From Candidatus Aegiribacteria sp. (GTDB taxonomy: Bacteria > Fermentibacterota > Fermentibacteria > Fermentibacterales > JCC-6), in assembly GCA_023138735.1 (NCBI GenBank), contig JAGLOY010000035.1:1-38276 (forward strand): a DNA stretch of 38,276 nt, in the 5' to 3' direction. Shown here piece after piece: positions 1 to 8,642 of this stretch (its first letter is position 1; each line of letters opens with the position of its first letter). The notes beneath the pieces are model-generated. The model was not told where the DNA came from and did no database searches. It worked only from the letters and a program-made list of their open reading frames with translations. A program made the position numbers and the translations under genes.

Positions 1-405
1 CTGCCTCTTCTCCCGGACAACCTGGGAACCCTCCTCCTTGAATCGGATGACGAATCATGGGAGAAGATCAGTTTCGCCTGCGTGAACTGCAGGATCTGCA
101 CCTATGTATGTCCAACGTGCCACTGCTTCACCATCTCCGACGAGATCTTTCGAAGCAGGGGTGCACGCGGGGCTGTATGGGATTCCTGCCAGAGCAGGAC
201 TTTCACCAAGGAGGCCTCAGGGCACAATCCCAGGGAGTCTAGAACCGCAAGAGCGAGGCAGAGGATACTCCACAAGTTTGCATACTATCCGGCATTGAAC
301 GATGGAGCATTGATGTGCAGCGGCTGCGGCAGGTGCAGCACATCCTGCCCAACCGGGAGAAACCTTCTCGAGGATCTCCTGACACTCACAGGGGAGGTGC
401 AATAA
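1..405 (+). CDS. 4Fe-4S dicluster subunit, sulfhydrogenase beta / AsrA-like (5' truncated)
   Basis: This is the C-terminal part of an iron-sulfur electron-transfer subunit; the reading frame is open through base 1, so the start lies outside the window. Two ferredoxin-type cysteine sets are visible: C-x2-C-x2-C-x3-C within CVNCRICTYVCP, and a second in CSGCGRCSTSCPTG about 80 residues later. This widely spaced pair of [4Fe-4S] sites near the C terminus is the arrangement of the beta subunits of group 3 NiFe hydrogenases (HydB) and of AsrA of anaerobic sulfite reductase. The TAA stop shares one base with the ATG of the next gene (TAATG), so the two are translationally coupled. Which enzyme the pair serves cannot be told because the upstream genes are missing, and no hydrogenase small or large subunit follows downstream as it does in many hydBGDA operons. 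Confidence 0.8.
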   Translation: MPLLPDNLGTLLLESDDESWEKISFACVNCRICTYVCPTCHCFTISDEIFRSRGARGAVWDSCQSRTFTKEASGHNPRESRTARARQRILHKFAYYPALNDGALMCSGCGRCSTSCPTGRNLLEDLLTLTGEVQ

Positions 406-1199
406 TGCATGATCTTATGAATGTCACTAACGCGAAGATCATGGAAGTGATCGATGAGGCTCCCGCACTGAAGACCTTCATTCTGAAACCGTCTGAGCCT
501 ATTACTTTCCTGCCGGGCCAGTTCGTCCTGGTGTCGAGGCTTGGCATCGGGGAGTCAGCCTTTGCGATCTCCTCCGATCCTTTGAATACGGACACGATCT
601 CTATCAGTGTGCAGGCCGTGGGGAAGCACACCGACTCTCTCCATGAGCTTGATCCGGGTGACATCGTATCCATTCGTGGACCCTACGGTAACGCCTTCCC
701 GATAGACGAGTGGAGGGGGAAGGATATTCTTATTGCTGGCGGCGGTATCGGGATCGCTCCGCTCCGCCCGGTCATTTACTCCATGCTGAGCAACCATTCG
801 GACTACGCCTCGGTAACAGTTGTGTGCGGAGCACGATCGCCTGAGCTCATCCCCTACAAGAGGGAACTGAAAGAATGGGAAAGCAAAATGAGCGTCTTCA
901 TCACAGTGGACAATATGGATGAGAACTGGACCGGCAAGGTGGGAGTAGTACCTCTGATCATAGAGGAAATCAGGATTTCTCCAGAGAATGCGATAGCCGT
1001 GATCTGCGGTCCCCCGATTATGATCAAGTTCGGAAGAGAGGCTCTTGCAGGGCTGGGGTTCGCTTGCGATCAGATCTACACTACACTGGAGATGAAGATG
1101 AAGTGCGGTGTGGGCATCTGCGGCAGATGCAACATTGACCACAGGTACATCTGCAGGGATGGCCCCGTTTTCAGAATGGACACCATCGGGAACTACTGA
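405..1199 (+). CDS. FAD/NAD(P)-binding oxidoreductase subunit, sulfhydrogenase gamma / AsrB / PyrK-like
   Basis: The 264-residue protein belongs to the ferredoxin-NADP reductase superfamily and would pass electrons between NAD(P)H and the Fe-S subunit encoded just upstream. An FAD-binding barrel fills roughly residues 5-100. A nucleotide-binding loop, IAGGGIGIAPL, lies at residues 110-120. At the C terminus C234-x4-C239-x2-C242-x7-C250 forms the [2Fe-2S] site typical of PyrK/HydG-type subunits. I chose the ATG at 405 because it overlaps the upstream stop and has a GGGGAGGTG ribosome site at 391-399; the frame is open further upstream, but that part only shadows the upstream gene. It is a confident family call; the partner enzyme (hydrogenase, sulfite reductase or an Hdr/bifurcating complex) is open. 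Confidence 0.88.
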   Translation: MHDLMNVTNAKIMEVIDEAPALKTFILKPSEPITFLPGQFVLVSRLGIGESAFAISSDPLNTDTISISVQAVGKHTDSLHELDPGDIVSIRGPYGNAFPIDEWRGKDILIAGGGIGIAPLRPVIYSMLSNHSDYASVTVVCGARSPELIPYKRELKEWESKMSVFITVDNMDENWTGKVGVVPLIIEEIRISPENAIAVICGPPIMIKFGREALAGLGFACDQIYTTLEMKMKCGVGICGRCNIDHRYICRDGPVFRMDTIGNY

Positions 1200-1237
1200 C
1201 TGGACGACTTTTTCTAGCACTATGGAAATGGACAATT

Positions 1238-1556
1238 ATGAAACCTGATTTATCACTTGCACGGATATTCATTGCGTTGCTTATCGGATTAGTCATTTCT
1301 CCATCGCTGGCAACAAATGGAATGAATATGACGGCGGGAATATCTCTTCTTATGCCCGCTCTGATTGTATCAAACACAAACGAGAGAGCTGAACCTGGAT
1401 GGCGGAGACCTGACGCTGAACTTCGGATCGATGGGCGGCAAGGTAGTATACGAAGCTGCTACGGAGAACTTCACATGGCCCCAGGAAGCCGAACTCGGTT
1501 TCAGGTTTACTCAGGCCTCATTGAAAGATATCTTTGCAATAGCATTACTGTATTAA
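1238..1556 (+). pseudogene. frameshifted small secreted protein
   Basis: From the ATG at 1238 one frame gives a convincing signal peptide (a hydrophobic run around residues 9-25 ending SPSLA, then TNGMN). After about residue 48 the same frame becomes arginine-rich and unconvincing. A different frame, from about 1380 to the TAA at 1554-1556, reads as an ordinary beta-rich exported segment (LNLDGGDLTLNFGSMGG, then ENFTWPQEAELGFRFTQ). A single indel near 1375-1390 would join the two into one exported protein of about 105 residues. It ends 23 bases before the next gene. It could be a real decayed gene or an assembly error; the family is not recognised. Confidence 0.45.
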
Positions 1557-1579
1557 AGTCTATTGCAGAAAGGTAAATA

Positions 1580-3775
1580 ATGAGATACATCGCGCTGATT
1601 TTGATTTGCTCCATTGCTTTTGCCGAGGATGATCTTCGCGGGATGACAGGTGATCTGGGAGATCCTGTTGAGGTTGTTGGCAGTTCTGTTCATCTTGTTA
1701 CATCAATTCCCTCATGGCTCACATGGCAGCTCGAAACTCCTGAATCTGTGCCCGTTTTTGACCCTCCGGCAGAGTACGAAATAGTTGAGACACTTGCTTG
1801 CAGATTCATCGTACCCGATATGGATGGCGTCTGTCCTGCTGTAGTTTCTCTCTCTTCAGAAACCATTGAGGTCAACGCTGAGATAGTCCTTACTTCGCTG
1901 GCACAGCAGTCAGTTGATCTGGCACCGGAGTGGCTGCAGAGTCACCTTATCTGGAAATACTCCATACTTTCAGAGTCCAACCAGGACAGGTATGGTGCTC
2001 TGCTTCTGGCTCATCAGGGACAGCAGTACTATGACGAGCTTGCTTTTACAGTCGCCTATCTTTCATGGACAATCCTTGTAAATACATATTTTGACGAGAC
2101 TCTGCTCGTGGACAATGCTCAGGGTGTTTATGACACAGATCCCTTTCTCAGTTATGTGAACGTGAAGGATTATGGGGGCACGGATTACTACAGCACCACT
2201 GAGTACAACACCGTTGTCGGCACAGACACAATCTGGGTTGAGATACCAAAGGACATTTACTATCACTTCGTGGTAATGCCGAAAGTGTCTGATGAACGCC
2301 CTCTGAACGATGCAACTGTTTACGATGAGTTCTGGAGACAGTACCTCTGGGACATGGACGACCCTGGTTTTCCGGTTCTCAACGAGGTACTTAACGAGAA
2401 TGTGCTGGTCTTCTGGGACGAGCAGATGAGGAGTTGGGGATGGTCTACAACTCCGGTTTTCACCGACAGTCTGCAGGCTGTTGAGATTATCAGCAAGTGG
2501 ACACGGGCCACAATACCGGACGGAGCCACAGGCAACAGACCCATACAGCCCAATGTTATAGCTCATGAACACAATGGGAACTGTGGTGAGACCCAGGATC
2601 TGCTCTGCGCCTCTGCCAGAGTTGCTCTTATTCCCGCTGCATGCACTATGGACATTAACGAGGATCATGTCTGGTGTGAAATCTGGTGGGATGGGCAATG
2701 GCGCGGGTGGTACGTTGATACGATAAACAACCCGAACTGCGCTTATGATAAGGATCACGGAGGCTCAAAGGACTGCAGCTGTATCTGGACCTGGAGAAAT
2801 GACGGCTTCACCTGGGATGATGCAGCGTTTTACTCTCAGACCTGCACTTTCACCGTTACCGTAACGGATTCCCTCGGAGTTCCTGTTGACAACGCCATTG
2901 TACTGATAGCAAGTGAGGGCTGGCAGACCACCACCCTTTACCTTGGAACCTTTGGCGAGACTGATCGCAACGGACAGATCACTTTCGATCTGGGAGACAA
3001 TCAGAATTATTACCTGAGAATTATTACAGAACTTGGCATCTTCGGAAGCAGTGGATACGAAGAGGTTATCGTCAACAGTATTCCCGGTCAGAGCTACTAT
3101 TTCGACTGGAGTCCTCCCGATCCCATGCCGGAGCTTGAACTGACCGAGATCCCTGAGGGATCCTGGACGAAGTACCTTATTCAGGTGAATTATGATCTTC
3201 CGGCGGACCTTATGAATGGAAGAGACAACTATGCCGCCCCCAGTTCTTACTATGCTGAACCTCTTGAAGACGGAACCGCTGACTTTTTCATCGTTGATTC
3301 CGCCAACTGGGATCTTTACCAGGCGGGGGATGCTTTTGACTGTTATGAACTGATCCAGGGACAGAGTGCAGGAGAGGTATGGTTCTATGCCCCGCACACC
3401 GATGACTGGTATTTAGTTTTCAGTGGTGACAGACATCAGGGTCTTCAGACTTATGCTGACGCTGAATTCACTCTGTGGGAGCATGACGGAACAGGTATCG
3501 GCGGGAGTGTTGTACCTGATCTTCGGGCAGCAATTTGCCCTAACCCCTGTATGAACCAGACTTCGCTGAGTTTTATCACTTCTGCACCGGGAATCACAGA
3601 AGTTGTTCTTTACGACATCCATGGAAGAGTTGTTGAAACGCTGTGTGATGAGCTTCTGGAAGCTGGCAGCCACAACCTGAACCTGGAAACCACAACACTG
3701 TCTGCCGGTCTCTATTTCGTGAAGTTCAACGGAGAGGGCCTGAACTCGATCAGGAGCCTGACCGTCCTCAGGTAG
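1580..3775 (+). CDS. secreted transglutaminase-like protein with type IX sorting domain
   Basis: The 731-residue exported protein starts with a short signal peptide (MRYIALILICSIAFA). A transglutaminase-like (papain-fold) core contains the expected triad in order: Cys335 in GNCGETQDLLC, His363 in NEDHVWCEIWW and Asp380 in WYVDTINN. In such domains the fold serves as a peptidase or crosslinking enzyme, or as a non-catalytic module; which applies here is not known. A beta-sandwich/carboxypeptidase-regulatory-like segment follows (about 430-500). The last ~85 residues look like a Por/type IX secretion sorting domain: a PNPC start, a VVLYDIHGRVVETL strand pair, and AGLYFVKF then LTVLR at the end. 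ATG at 1580 follows AGAAAGG. The gene is intact although the ORFs on both sides are damaged. Confidence 0.85.
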   Translation: MRYIALILICSIAFAEDDLRGMTGDLGDPVEVVGSSVHLVTSIPSWLTWQLETPESVPVFDPPAEYEIVETLACRFIVPDMDGVCPAVVSLSSETIEVNAEIVLTSLAQQSVDLAPEWLQSHLIWKYSILSESNQDRYGALLLAHQGQQYYDELAFTVAYLSWTILVNTYFDETLLVDNAQGVYDTDPFLSYVNVKDYGGTDYYSTTEYNTVVGTDTIWVEIPKDIYYHFVVMPKVSDERPLNDATVYDEFWRQYLWDMDDPGFPVLNEVLNENVLVFWDEQMRSWGWSTTPVFTDSLQAVEIISKWTRATIPDGATGNRPIQPNVIAHEHNGNCGETQDLLCASARVALIPAACTMDINEDHVWCEIWWDGQWRGWYVDTINNPNCAYDKDHGGSKDCSCIWTWRNDGFTWDDAAFYSQTCTFTVTVTDSLGVPVDNAIVLIASEGWQTTTLYLGTFGETDRNGQITFDLGDNQNYYLRIITELGIFGSSGYEEVIVNSIPGQSYYFDWSPPDPMPELELTEIPEGSWTKYLIQVNYDLPADLMNGRDNYAAPSSYYAEPLEDGTADFFIVDSANWDLYQAGDAFDCYELIQGQSAGEVWFYAPHTDDWYLVFSGDRHQGLQTYADAEFTLWEHDGTGIGGSVVPDLRAAICPNPCMNQTSLSFITSAPGITEVVLYDIHGRVVETLCDELLEAGSHNLNLETTTLSAGLYFVKFNGEGLNSIRSLTVLR

Positions 3776-3827
3776 TTTCAGGACGTTCGATGAAGTATCA
3801 GGCTGGGTCAAACGATAGGAGATAAAA

Positions 3828-3939
3828 ATGGCAATCTTACGTTTCAAGTGTCAGGAAACACCCGGACTCTGCGGATCTTGCAGAAGCTAATGAATTCGCA
3901 CGGAACATGCTCATAGAGTACGGAGGTCATCGAGGATGA
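3828..3939 (+). pseudogene. short remnant or 20-residue Cys-containing ORF
   Basis: An AGGAG site at 3817-3821 is followed six bases later by an ATG (3828) that opens a 20-codon frame containing a C-x6-C-x2-C pattern and ending at TAA 3888-3890. Another frame across the same bases, ending with the TGA at 3937-3939, reads like the end of a normal soluble protein (HPDSADLAEANEFARNML then IEYGGHRG) but has no start codon. A frameshift near 3850 would connect the ribosome site to this tail. I read it as a decayed gene fragment; a real microprotein is the alternative. Confidence 0.25.
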
Positions 3940-3946
3940 GAATATC

Positions 3947-4561
3947 ATGAATGTCCTGGCGCTGTCAGCCGCATTGATCTCGCTCTCGTTTGCTTCGGGT
4001 ATTGAGATAGGTTTCCCTGAAGACGGATCGACTTCTTACCCTTTCGGCTGTTGAGGCAATCCGATACACTGCCAGGTGGTGGTGCTTGAGCGGGAGCTGG
4101 GGCAGGCGATTCTTATCGAGAGTTTATCCTTTATGGTCGAAGATTATTACTCTTCCTGGAAGGACAGCGTCTCCATCTACCTGGCACTTACAGACCTGAA
4201 TGAACTATCAGATACGTTCGAGTTGAATTATTCGATTGGAACCAGGCAGCTGGTTCTCGAGGTTGACACCCTCTTTTACGGAACGGTCCCGGAAGAGTGG
4301 TTCACAATTGAGCTGCAGACACCCTTCTGGTACCCCGGAGAGAGGAATCTGCTCCTTGAGCTTGTAAGCCCGGGAGCTGACGGAGGGTATACAGACATTT
4401 ACAACTGGAACAGCAATTCCGCACGTGCCCTAATCTCAAACGACTGCAGCCAGTCTACTGGCAGTCTCGACTCCTGGGTACCATACATGATTCTGACCGG
4501 TTCTCTCGGTCTCGACCAGCGGACATTCGCTTCGATAAAGGTCATAGCAGGCAGCCACTAA
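3947..4561 (+). pseudogene. secreted protein interrupted by an in-frame TGA
   Basis: From the ATG at 3947 the frame gives a signal peptide (MNVLALSAALISLSFASG) and 35 codons, then a TGA at 4052-4054, and continues in the same frame for 169 codons to the TAA at 4559-4561. The downstream part is a coherent beta-rich domain (ERELGQAILIESLSFMV, later WFTIELQTPFWYPGERNLLL) with no other break. The residue before the stop is Cys and the next are GNPIHCQ. TGG (Trp) to TGA by one base change is the simplest explanation. TGA is used as a normal stop by several other genes here (for example at 9108 and 25472), so a global recoding is unlikely, and no clear selenocysteine-insertion hairpin follows. The family is unrecognised. 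Confidence 0.6.
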
Positions 4562-4614
4562 TCAGATCATGCTTCGACATGACAGGGCATTATCAATATT
4601 GAGAGGTAGATAGG

Positions 4615-5688
4615 ATGGAATCCAGATACTACATCGATCTTGCGGAGCACCTTGACAGGCTTCCCGGAGGGTTCCCCCCCTCCGAGACAGGAGCGGAAAT
4701 ACGTCTGCTCGAACGGCTCTTCACACCGGAGGAGGCTGCACTGGCCATCCACCTTACACTGGAAAGAGAAGGTATCGAAGTCATAGCCGGGAAGGCAGGA
4801 TTGTCTGCGGACGATGCAGGGCTGAGGCTGGCCGGTATGGCTCACAAGGGTCTCATTTTCTCTGCTCTCGCAGAAGATGGATCAATCCGCTACCAGGCTG
4901 TTCCATTCGTGGTGGGCATATGGGAATTCCAGGTCAACCGCCTGACCAAGGGACTGGTCCGTGATGTGAACGACTACTGGAACACGATGAAGCGGACAAA
5001 GCCGGTCAGGACTATTCCGCAGATGCGGACTATACCCATTGGTGAGAGTATCGAGCCGCACCTTGAGGCGTACCCTCACGAGCATGTTGTACGATTGTTG
5101 GAAGGTCAGGACCGCTTCGCTGTGGCTCCCTGTATCTGCCGTCTGGAAGCGAAGATGGAGGGCGAGGGGTGTAACGCCCTGGAGGAAGCCTGCCTGATGT
5201 TCGGTGACTGGGCCGACTACTACGTAAGGGAGGGAAAAGGCCGCTCCATCGATCGCTCCGAGGTTCTGGAAATCCTCGCGAAGGCTGATGCTGACAACCT
5301 TGTGCTGCAACCCTCAAACTCGAGGGATGTTGTGGCGATATGCTGCTGCTGCAGCTGCTGCTGCGGAGTACTTGGAAGGCTGATACGGCATCCGAAACCG
5401 GCTAATGCAGTTTTCAGCCCGTTTGCAGTCGAGTTCGACCATGATCAATGCGTAGGTTGCGGGGTATGTGTCGAACGATGCCGAATGGATGCTTTCACTG
5501 GTACGGTAGACAAAGTGGAGTTTGACCCGATCAGGTGCATCGGCTGCGGTCTCTGCGTGACAACCTGCCCCGCGGGTGCCCTGACGCTGTTTCGCAAACC
5601 TGACACCGGAAGAATCAGGATACCGGATACCATCGACGACACCTGGCGGGAGATTGCACAGGCCCGGAAAGAAGCCAGGGATGATTGA
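4615..5688 (+). CDS. 4Fe-4S ferredoxin-type protein with CCCCSCCC motif
   Basis: The 357-residue protein is cytoplasmic by sequence (no signal peptide or membrane segment). Its first ~150 residues are helical and winged-helix-like. Its middle contains APCICRLE and a nearby EGCNALEEAC. Residues 243-250 read CCCCSCCC. The C terminus carries two standard [4Fe-4S] ferredoxin sites, CVGCGVCVERC and CIGCGLCVTTCP. I know this architecture from anaerobes' 4Fe-4S proteins of unassigned function, which have a cysteine-rich loop before a 2[4Fe-4S] ferredoxin; a redox or electron-transfer role is inference. ATG 4615 is preceded by GAGAGG. It appears monocistronic, converging on the kinase gene across 62 bases. 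No partner oxidoreductase is adjacent, although an electron-transfer pair lies 3.4 kb upstream. Confidence 0.8.
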   Translation: MESRYYIDLAEHLDRLPGGFPPSETGAEIRLLERLFTPEEAALAIHLTLEREGIEVIAGKAGLSADDAGLRLAGMAHKGLIFSALAEDGSIRYQAVPFVVGIWEFQVNRLTKGLVRDVNDYWNTMKRTKPVRTIPQMRTIPIGESIEPHLEAYPHEHVVRLLEGQDRFAVAPCICRLEAKMEGEGCNALEEACLMFGDWADYYVREGKGRSIDRSEVLEILAKADADNLVLQPSNSRDVVAICCCCSCCCGVLGRLIRHPKPANAVFSPFAVEFDHDQCVGCGVCVERCRMDAFTGTVDKVEFDPIRCIGCGLCVTTCPAGALTLFRKPDTGRIRIPDTIDDTWREIAQARKEARDD

Positions 5689-5750
5689 AATCCCGTTATC
5701 CGTCTCCAGGACATCCGTATTCTGAAAGACATCTACTCAGCCTGGATATT

Positions 5751-8474
5751 TCAACCCAGCACCACCTCCAGCATGTTCCGCAATTCATCCATGGTATAAG
5801 GTTTCTTCAGGAATCCCCTGAAGCATGGATTTGTGGTGGATTCTTCTATCGTCTCCTCAGAAAATCCACTTGAAAGTACAACATTCAGGTCTGGATAGAG
5901 GGTTGCTATGGCCCTTAATACCTCATGCCCGCTCATTTCCGGCATGGTTGTGTCAAGCAGAACGCAGGCAATGTCATTAACTCTTCCCTGCAGCAGCTTC
6001 AGGGCGCTGATTCCTCCGGAACAGGAAAGTACAGCGTAACCAAGTGTATTAAGCATGGATTCAACTGTTTCTCTTACGGATTCCTCATCATCGATTACCA
6101 GAATGAAATCGCCGGCAGACGTTTTCCGGGTTCCCGTCTGAGGGTGCATTGCCTCGGATGAACTCTCCGGTGAGCAGGGAAAGTGCAGCTTAATCATCCC
6201 TATCGAGTTTCCCTTCAGTCCGCAGGTCATGAATCCTCCATGTGATTTCAGGATACCATGAACAGCGGGTATTCTAAGATCTCTCTTCAGAGCGTCTGCG
6301 CCGGTGAAAGGATCGAACATCCGGCAGACTTCATCCTTGGAAAATCCGTCTGAGAAAGCACTGACCTCCATGAAAAGGTAATCTCCTTCCGGCAAGTCTG
6401 AATTGTGCATCGCTTGCTTCAGGTACTCGGAATTGACAGATGCTCTGCCGGTTACGATGTCAACATTCTCCCCCTCAGTTACCTTCTCTTCCAGAACGGC
6501 CAGCAGGTTCTTCAGCGCGAGACGCAGCTGGGGGGGTGATATGCTGATCAGCGGCAGCCCTTCCGGCAGGACGGTGCTGAACCTGAAATGCACTTCCGGA
6601 TCGAACGTAAGGGATTTGAGGATGAACCCGACCTCTGCGGAAAGGTCAAGCTGTTTCGCGATGAAATCGCCTCCTCCGGAAAAAGCCATCAGCTGGTTAC
6701 ATAGTGACGCTGCGCGTCTAGCACTCTCCGAGGCTTTTTCCAGATTATTCCTGGACTGGGCATCACCTGTTCGACCGATCACCAGTTCAACATTACCCAT
6801 TATCCCCACTAGAAGATTGTTAAAGTCGTGGGCTATACTACCTGCGAGGTACCCAAGGCTTTCAAGTCTTTTTGCCTTGCCGGCGAAATCTGAAAGCTCC
6901 TTTCTGTTCTGCTCTGTTCTTTTCTCTTCCGTAATATCAACTGCGAACACAACCAATCCATCGAGTGCGCTCTCTACACCTTTGAACGGAACACGGTGAC
7001 AGAGATATACATGATCCCCATCCTTCAGGGGAACCGTTTCTTCACTGTTCAGCTGGGGCTCTGAAGTTCTTCCAGAGGAGCTCTCAAAAGTTCTTCCAAG
7101 TGACCCGAAAAACTCTTCCGCCGCACCTCCAACAAGCTCCATGGGTTCTTTTCCGACAAGCCCGGCCGCATACCTGTTCAGTCTGATCACGATTCCTTTA
7201 TTATTTATGAATACTATCACCGCTGGAACGTAATCAAGGATAAGCTGGAGCTGTTCCTTCTGAGATGACAGCATATCTGAGAGATCCTCAAGCTTGCGGT
7301 TCTTGCTTCTGAGAAGTTTCGCTTCCCTGACCCGGTGCTCGGTCTCAAGTATTTCTTTTGATTCCATCAGTCTCTTATCCAGAAGATCACGGTAGAGTTT
7401 TCTCGATGTCTCCAGAGCCTGAACGGACAGATCGTATGCCTTTTCGCTGTCTCCCTGTGCGTTTCTGACCTCTGACAGCATCCGGATGGTATCCATCATC
7501 ATTTCGTCCGGTCTGTTGTTCTGCTGGTAGCTAAGACTTTTCTCAAGACATGATGCGGATTTGTGAAGTTTTCCCTCTTTTTTCCACGCTTCACCAAGGT
7601 TCAGGAGGGATGATGCCATACCGCTTCTACTTGAAATATCTTCGCGGATTGCAAGAGCTTCTTTGTGGTATTTAATTGCATTATCTGTATTGCCCATGGA
7701 TAGACAGAGGTTTCCCATGTTGTTAAGGATGTTAGCTGTTCTGGCCAGACCTCCTGCCTTTTTTCTTGCTTCCAGGGCTTCGATGTAGTACTCCAGGGCA
7801 TCATCCTGCCTGCCCATTCTTCTAAGTGTCATACCTATGCTGTTCAGTGTGTCAGGTAGACCCCACGAGTCATCGCTGCCTCGATGAATATTCAGAGCCT
7901 GGCCGAAACACTCCATGGCCCTCGGATAGATTTCCATGTGGTAGTACGCAAGGCCAAGACTGTTGAGGGAACTGGCTTCATCCTGTTCATTTCCAAGTTC
8001 CCTGCTTAGTTCAATTGCCTTCTTATGATGATCTACAGCAAGGGAAAAGTCTCCCTGATCCTTGCAGATAATGCCGAGCCAGTTCGTTGCATCGGCTACT
8101 ATCTTCAGGTCTCCGCTTTCCTCTGCAACTTTCAAGGCGTCATGCATTACTCTGTATGATTCAGACATCCTGTTAAGTCCGTGGTAGCTCGCTCCCAGAC
8201 CAAGTGTATTCTTTGCTTCTCCCGGCTTGTCCCCGTCCTGCCGGCAGCTCCGGATCGCTGCCTTGAATGCTCTGGCAGCTTTCTGAAAAACACCGGCCTT
8301 CCAGTAGGATACAGCTGCTTTGCGGAAAAGTCTGCTCTGCTCTGAAGGATGGTTCTCGGCGGCTTTGTGGAATAATTCCGCTGCCTTCTCGTAGCTGCTT
8401 TTCTGAAGAAGTCTCTCTCCCTTAATCTCCTCAGGTATTTTTCCCTCTTCATGTCCACTGCCGGACGCATCCAT
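5751..8474 (-). CDS. TPR-PAS hybrid histidine kinase with degenerate ATPase domain and C-terminal receiver
   Basis: The 907-residue protein has no membrane segment, so it is a cytoplasmic sensor. About eight tetratricopeptide repeats fill residues ~20-345 (motifs such as LNSLGLAYYHM and LNNMGNLCLSMGN), followed by a coiled coil (~350-405), a PAS domain (~405-525), a HisKA helix with an intact phosphoacceptor box around His549 (SIAHDFNNLL), an HATPase-like region (~600-770) and a receiver (~795-907) with VIDDEE, phospho-acceptor Asp841 (LLDTTMPEMSG) and LKKP. The ATPase region lacks its signatures: the N box reads NLLAVLEEK, with Val660 where the Mg-binding Asn should be. The DxGxG and GxGLGL loops are also not recognisable. 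It may therefore be a pseudokinase or phosphotransfer/phosphatase scaffold. It is divergent from the PH-like gene; no cognate regulator is adjacent. Confidence 0.85.
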   Translation of the reverse strand: MDASGSGHEEGKIPEEIKGERLLQKSSYEKAAELFHKAAENHPSEQSRLFRKAAVSYWKAGVFQKAARAFKAAIRSCRQDGDKPGEAKNTLGLGASYHGLNRMSESYRVMHDALKVAEESGDLKIVADATNWLGIICKDQGDFSLAVDHHKKAIELSRELGNEQDEASSLNSLGLAYYHMEIYPRAMECFGQALNIHRGSDDSWGLPDTLNSIGMTLRRMGRQDDALEYYIEALEARKKAGGLARTANILNNMGNLCLSMGNTDNAIKYHKEALAIREDISSRSGMASSLLNLGEAWKKEGKLHKSASCLEKSLSYQQNNRPDEMMMDTIRMLSEVRNAQGDSEKAYDLSVQALETSRKLYRDLLDKRLMESKEILETEHRVREAKLLRSKNRKLEDLSDMLSSQKEQLQLILDYVPAVIVFINNKGIVIRLNRYAAGLVGKEPMELVGGAAEEFFGSLGRTFESSSGRTSEPQLNSEETVPLKDGDHVYLCHRVPFKGVESALDGLVVFAVDITEEKRTEQNRKELSDFAGKAKRLESLGYLAGSIAHDFNNLLVGIMGNVELVIGRTGDAQSRNNLEKASESARRAASLCNQLMAFSGGGDFIAKQLDLSAEVGFILKSLTFDPEVHFRFSTVLPEGLPLISISPPQLRLALKNLLAVLEEKVTEGENVDIVTGRASVNSEYLKQAMHNSDLPEGDYLFMEVSAFSDGFSKDEVCRMFDPFTGADALKRDLRIPAVHGILKSHGGFMTCGLKGNSIGMIKLHFPCSPESSSEAMHPQTGTRKTSAGDFILVIDDEESVRETVESMLNTLGYAVLSCSGGISALKLLQGRVNDIACVLLDTTMPEMSGHEVLRAIATLYPDLNVVLSSGFSEETIEESTTNPCFRGFLKKPYTMDELRNMLEVVLG

Positions 8475-8605
8475 GCAGACTCCCTTCGCCGATGATAAGA
8501 GAATTTACATTCGGGTGGTCAACGTCAACTCCTGAAATTTCTCAGTACTGAAGATATCTAACTATGCCCACGCGTTGAGGGCAGGAATTTGTACCTGCAA
8601 ACCCT

Positions 8606-8611
8606 TATAAT
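8606..8611 (+). promoter_or_regulatory. possible -10 element (TATAAT) for the PH-like gene
   Basis: A perfect TATAAT lies 31 bases before the ATG at 8643, in the 168-base gap between divergent genes. No good -35 is found at 16-18 bases upstream. A short inverted repeat, GCAGG-N8-CCTGC at 8581-8598, occupies that place instead, which could mean activator dependence. Only the hexamer itself is clear. Confidence 0.3.
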
Positions 8612-8642
8612 CAGGTTAAGCTGCCCTGAACGGAGGAGATCA

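Noticed and set aside
555-1235. 226-codon minus-strand frame opposite the FAD/NAD(P) subunit gene
   Set aside because: It has no ribosome site and an odd composition, and it fully shadows a gene with clear family motifs.
2063-3397. Minus-strand frames of 231 and 210 codons opposite the transglutaminase-like gene
   Set aside because: Antisense shadows of a well-supported gene with signal peptide, triad and sorting domain.
4052-4085. SECIS-like hairpin after the in-frame TGA (GGCA...TGCC)
   Set aside because: The 4-bp stem begins directly at the TGA and lacks the 15-25 base spacing and apical G of bacterial SECIS elements; too weak to call.
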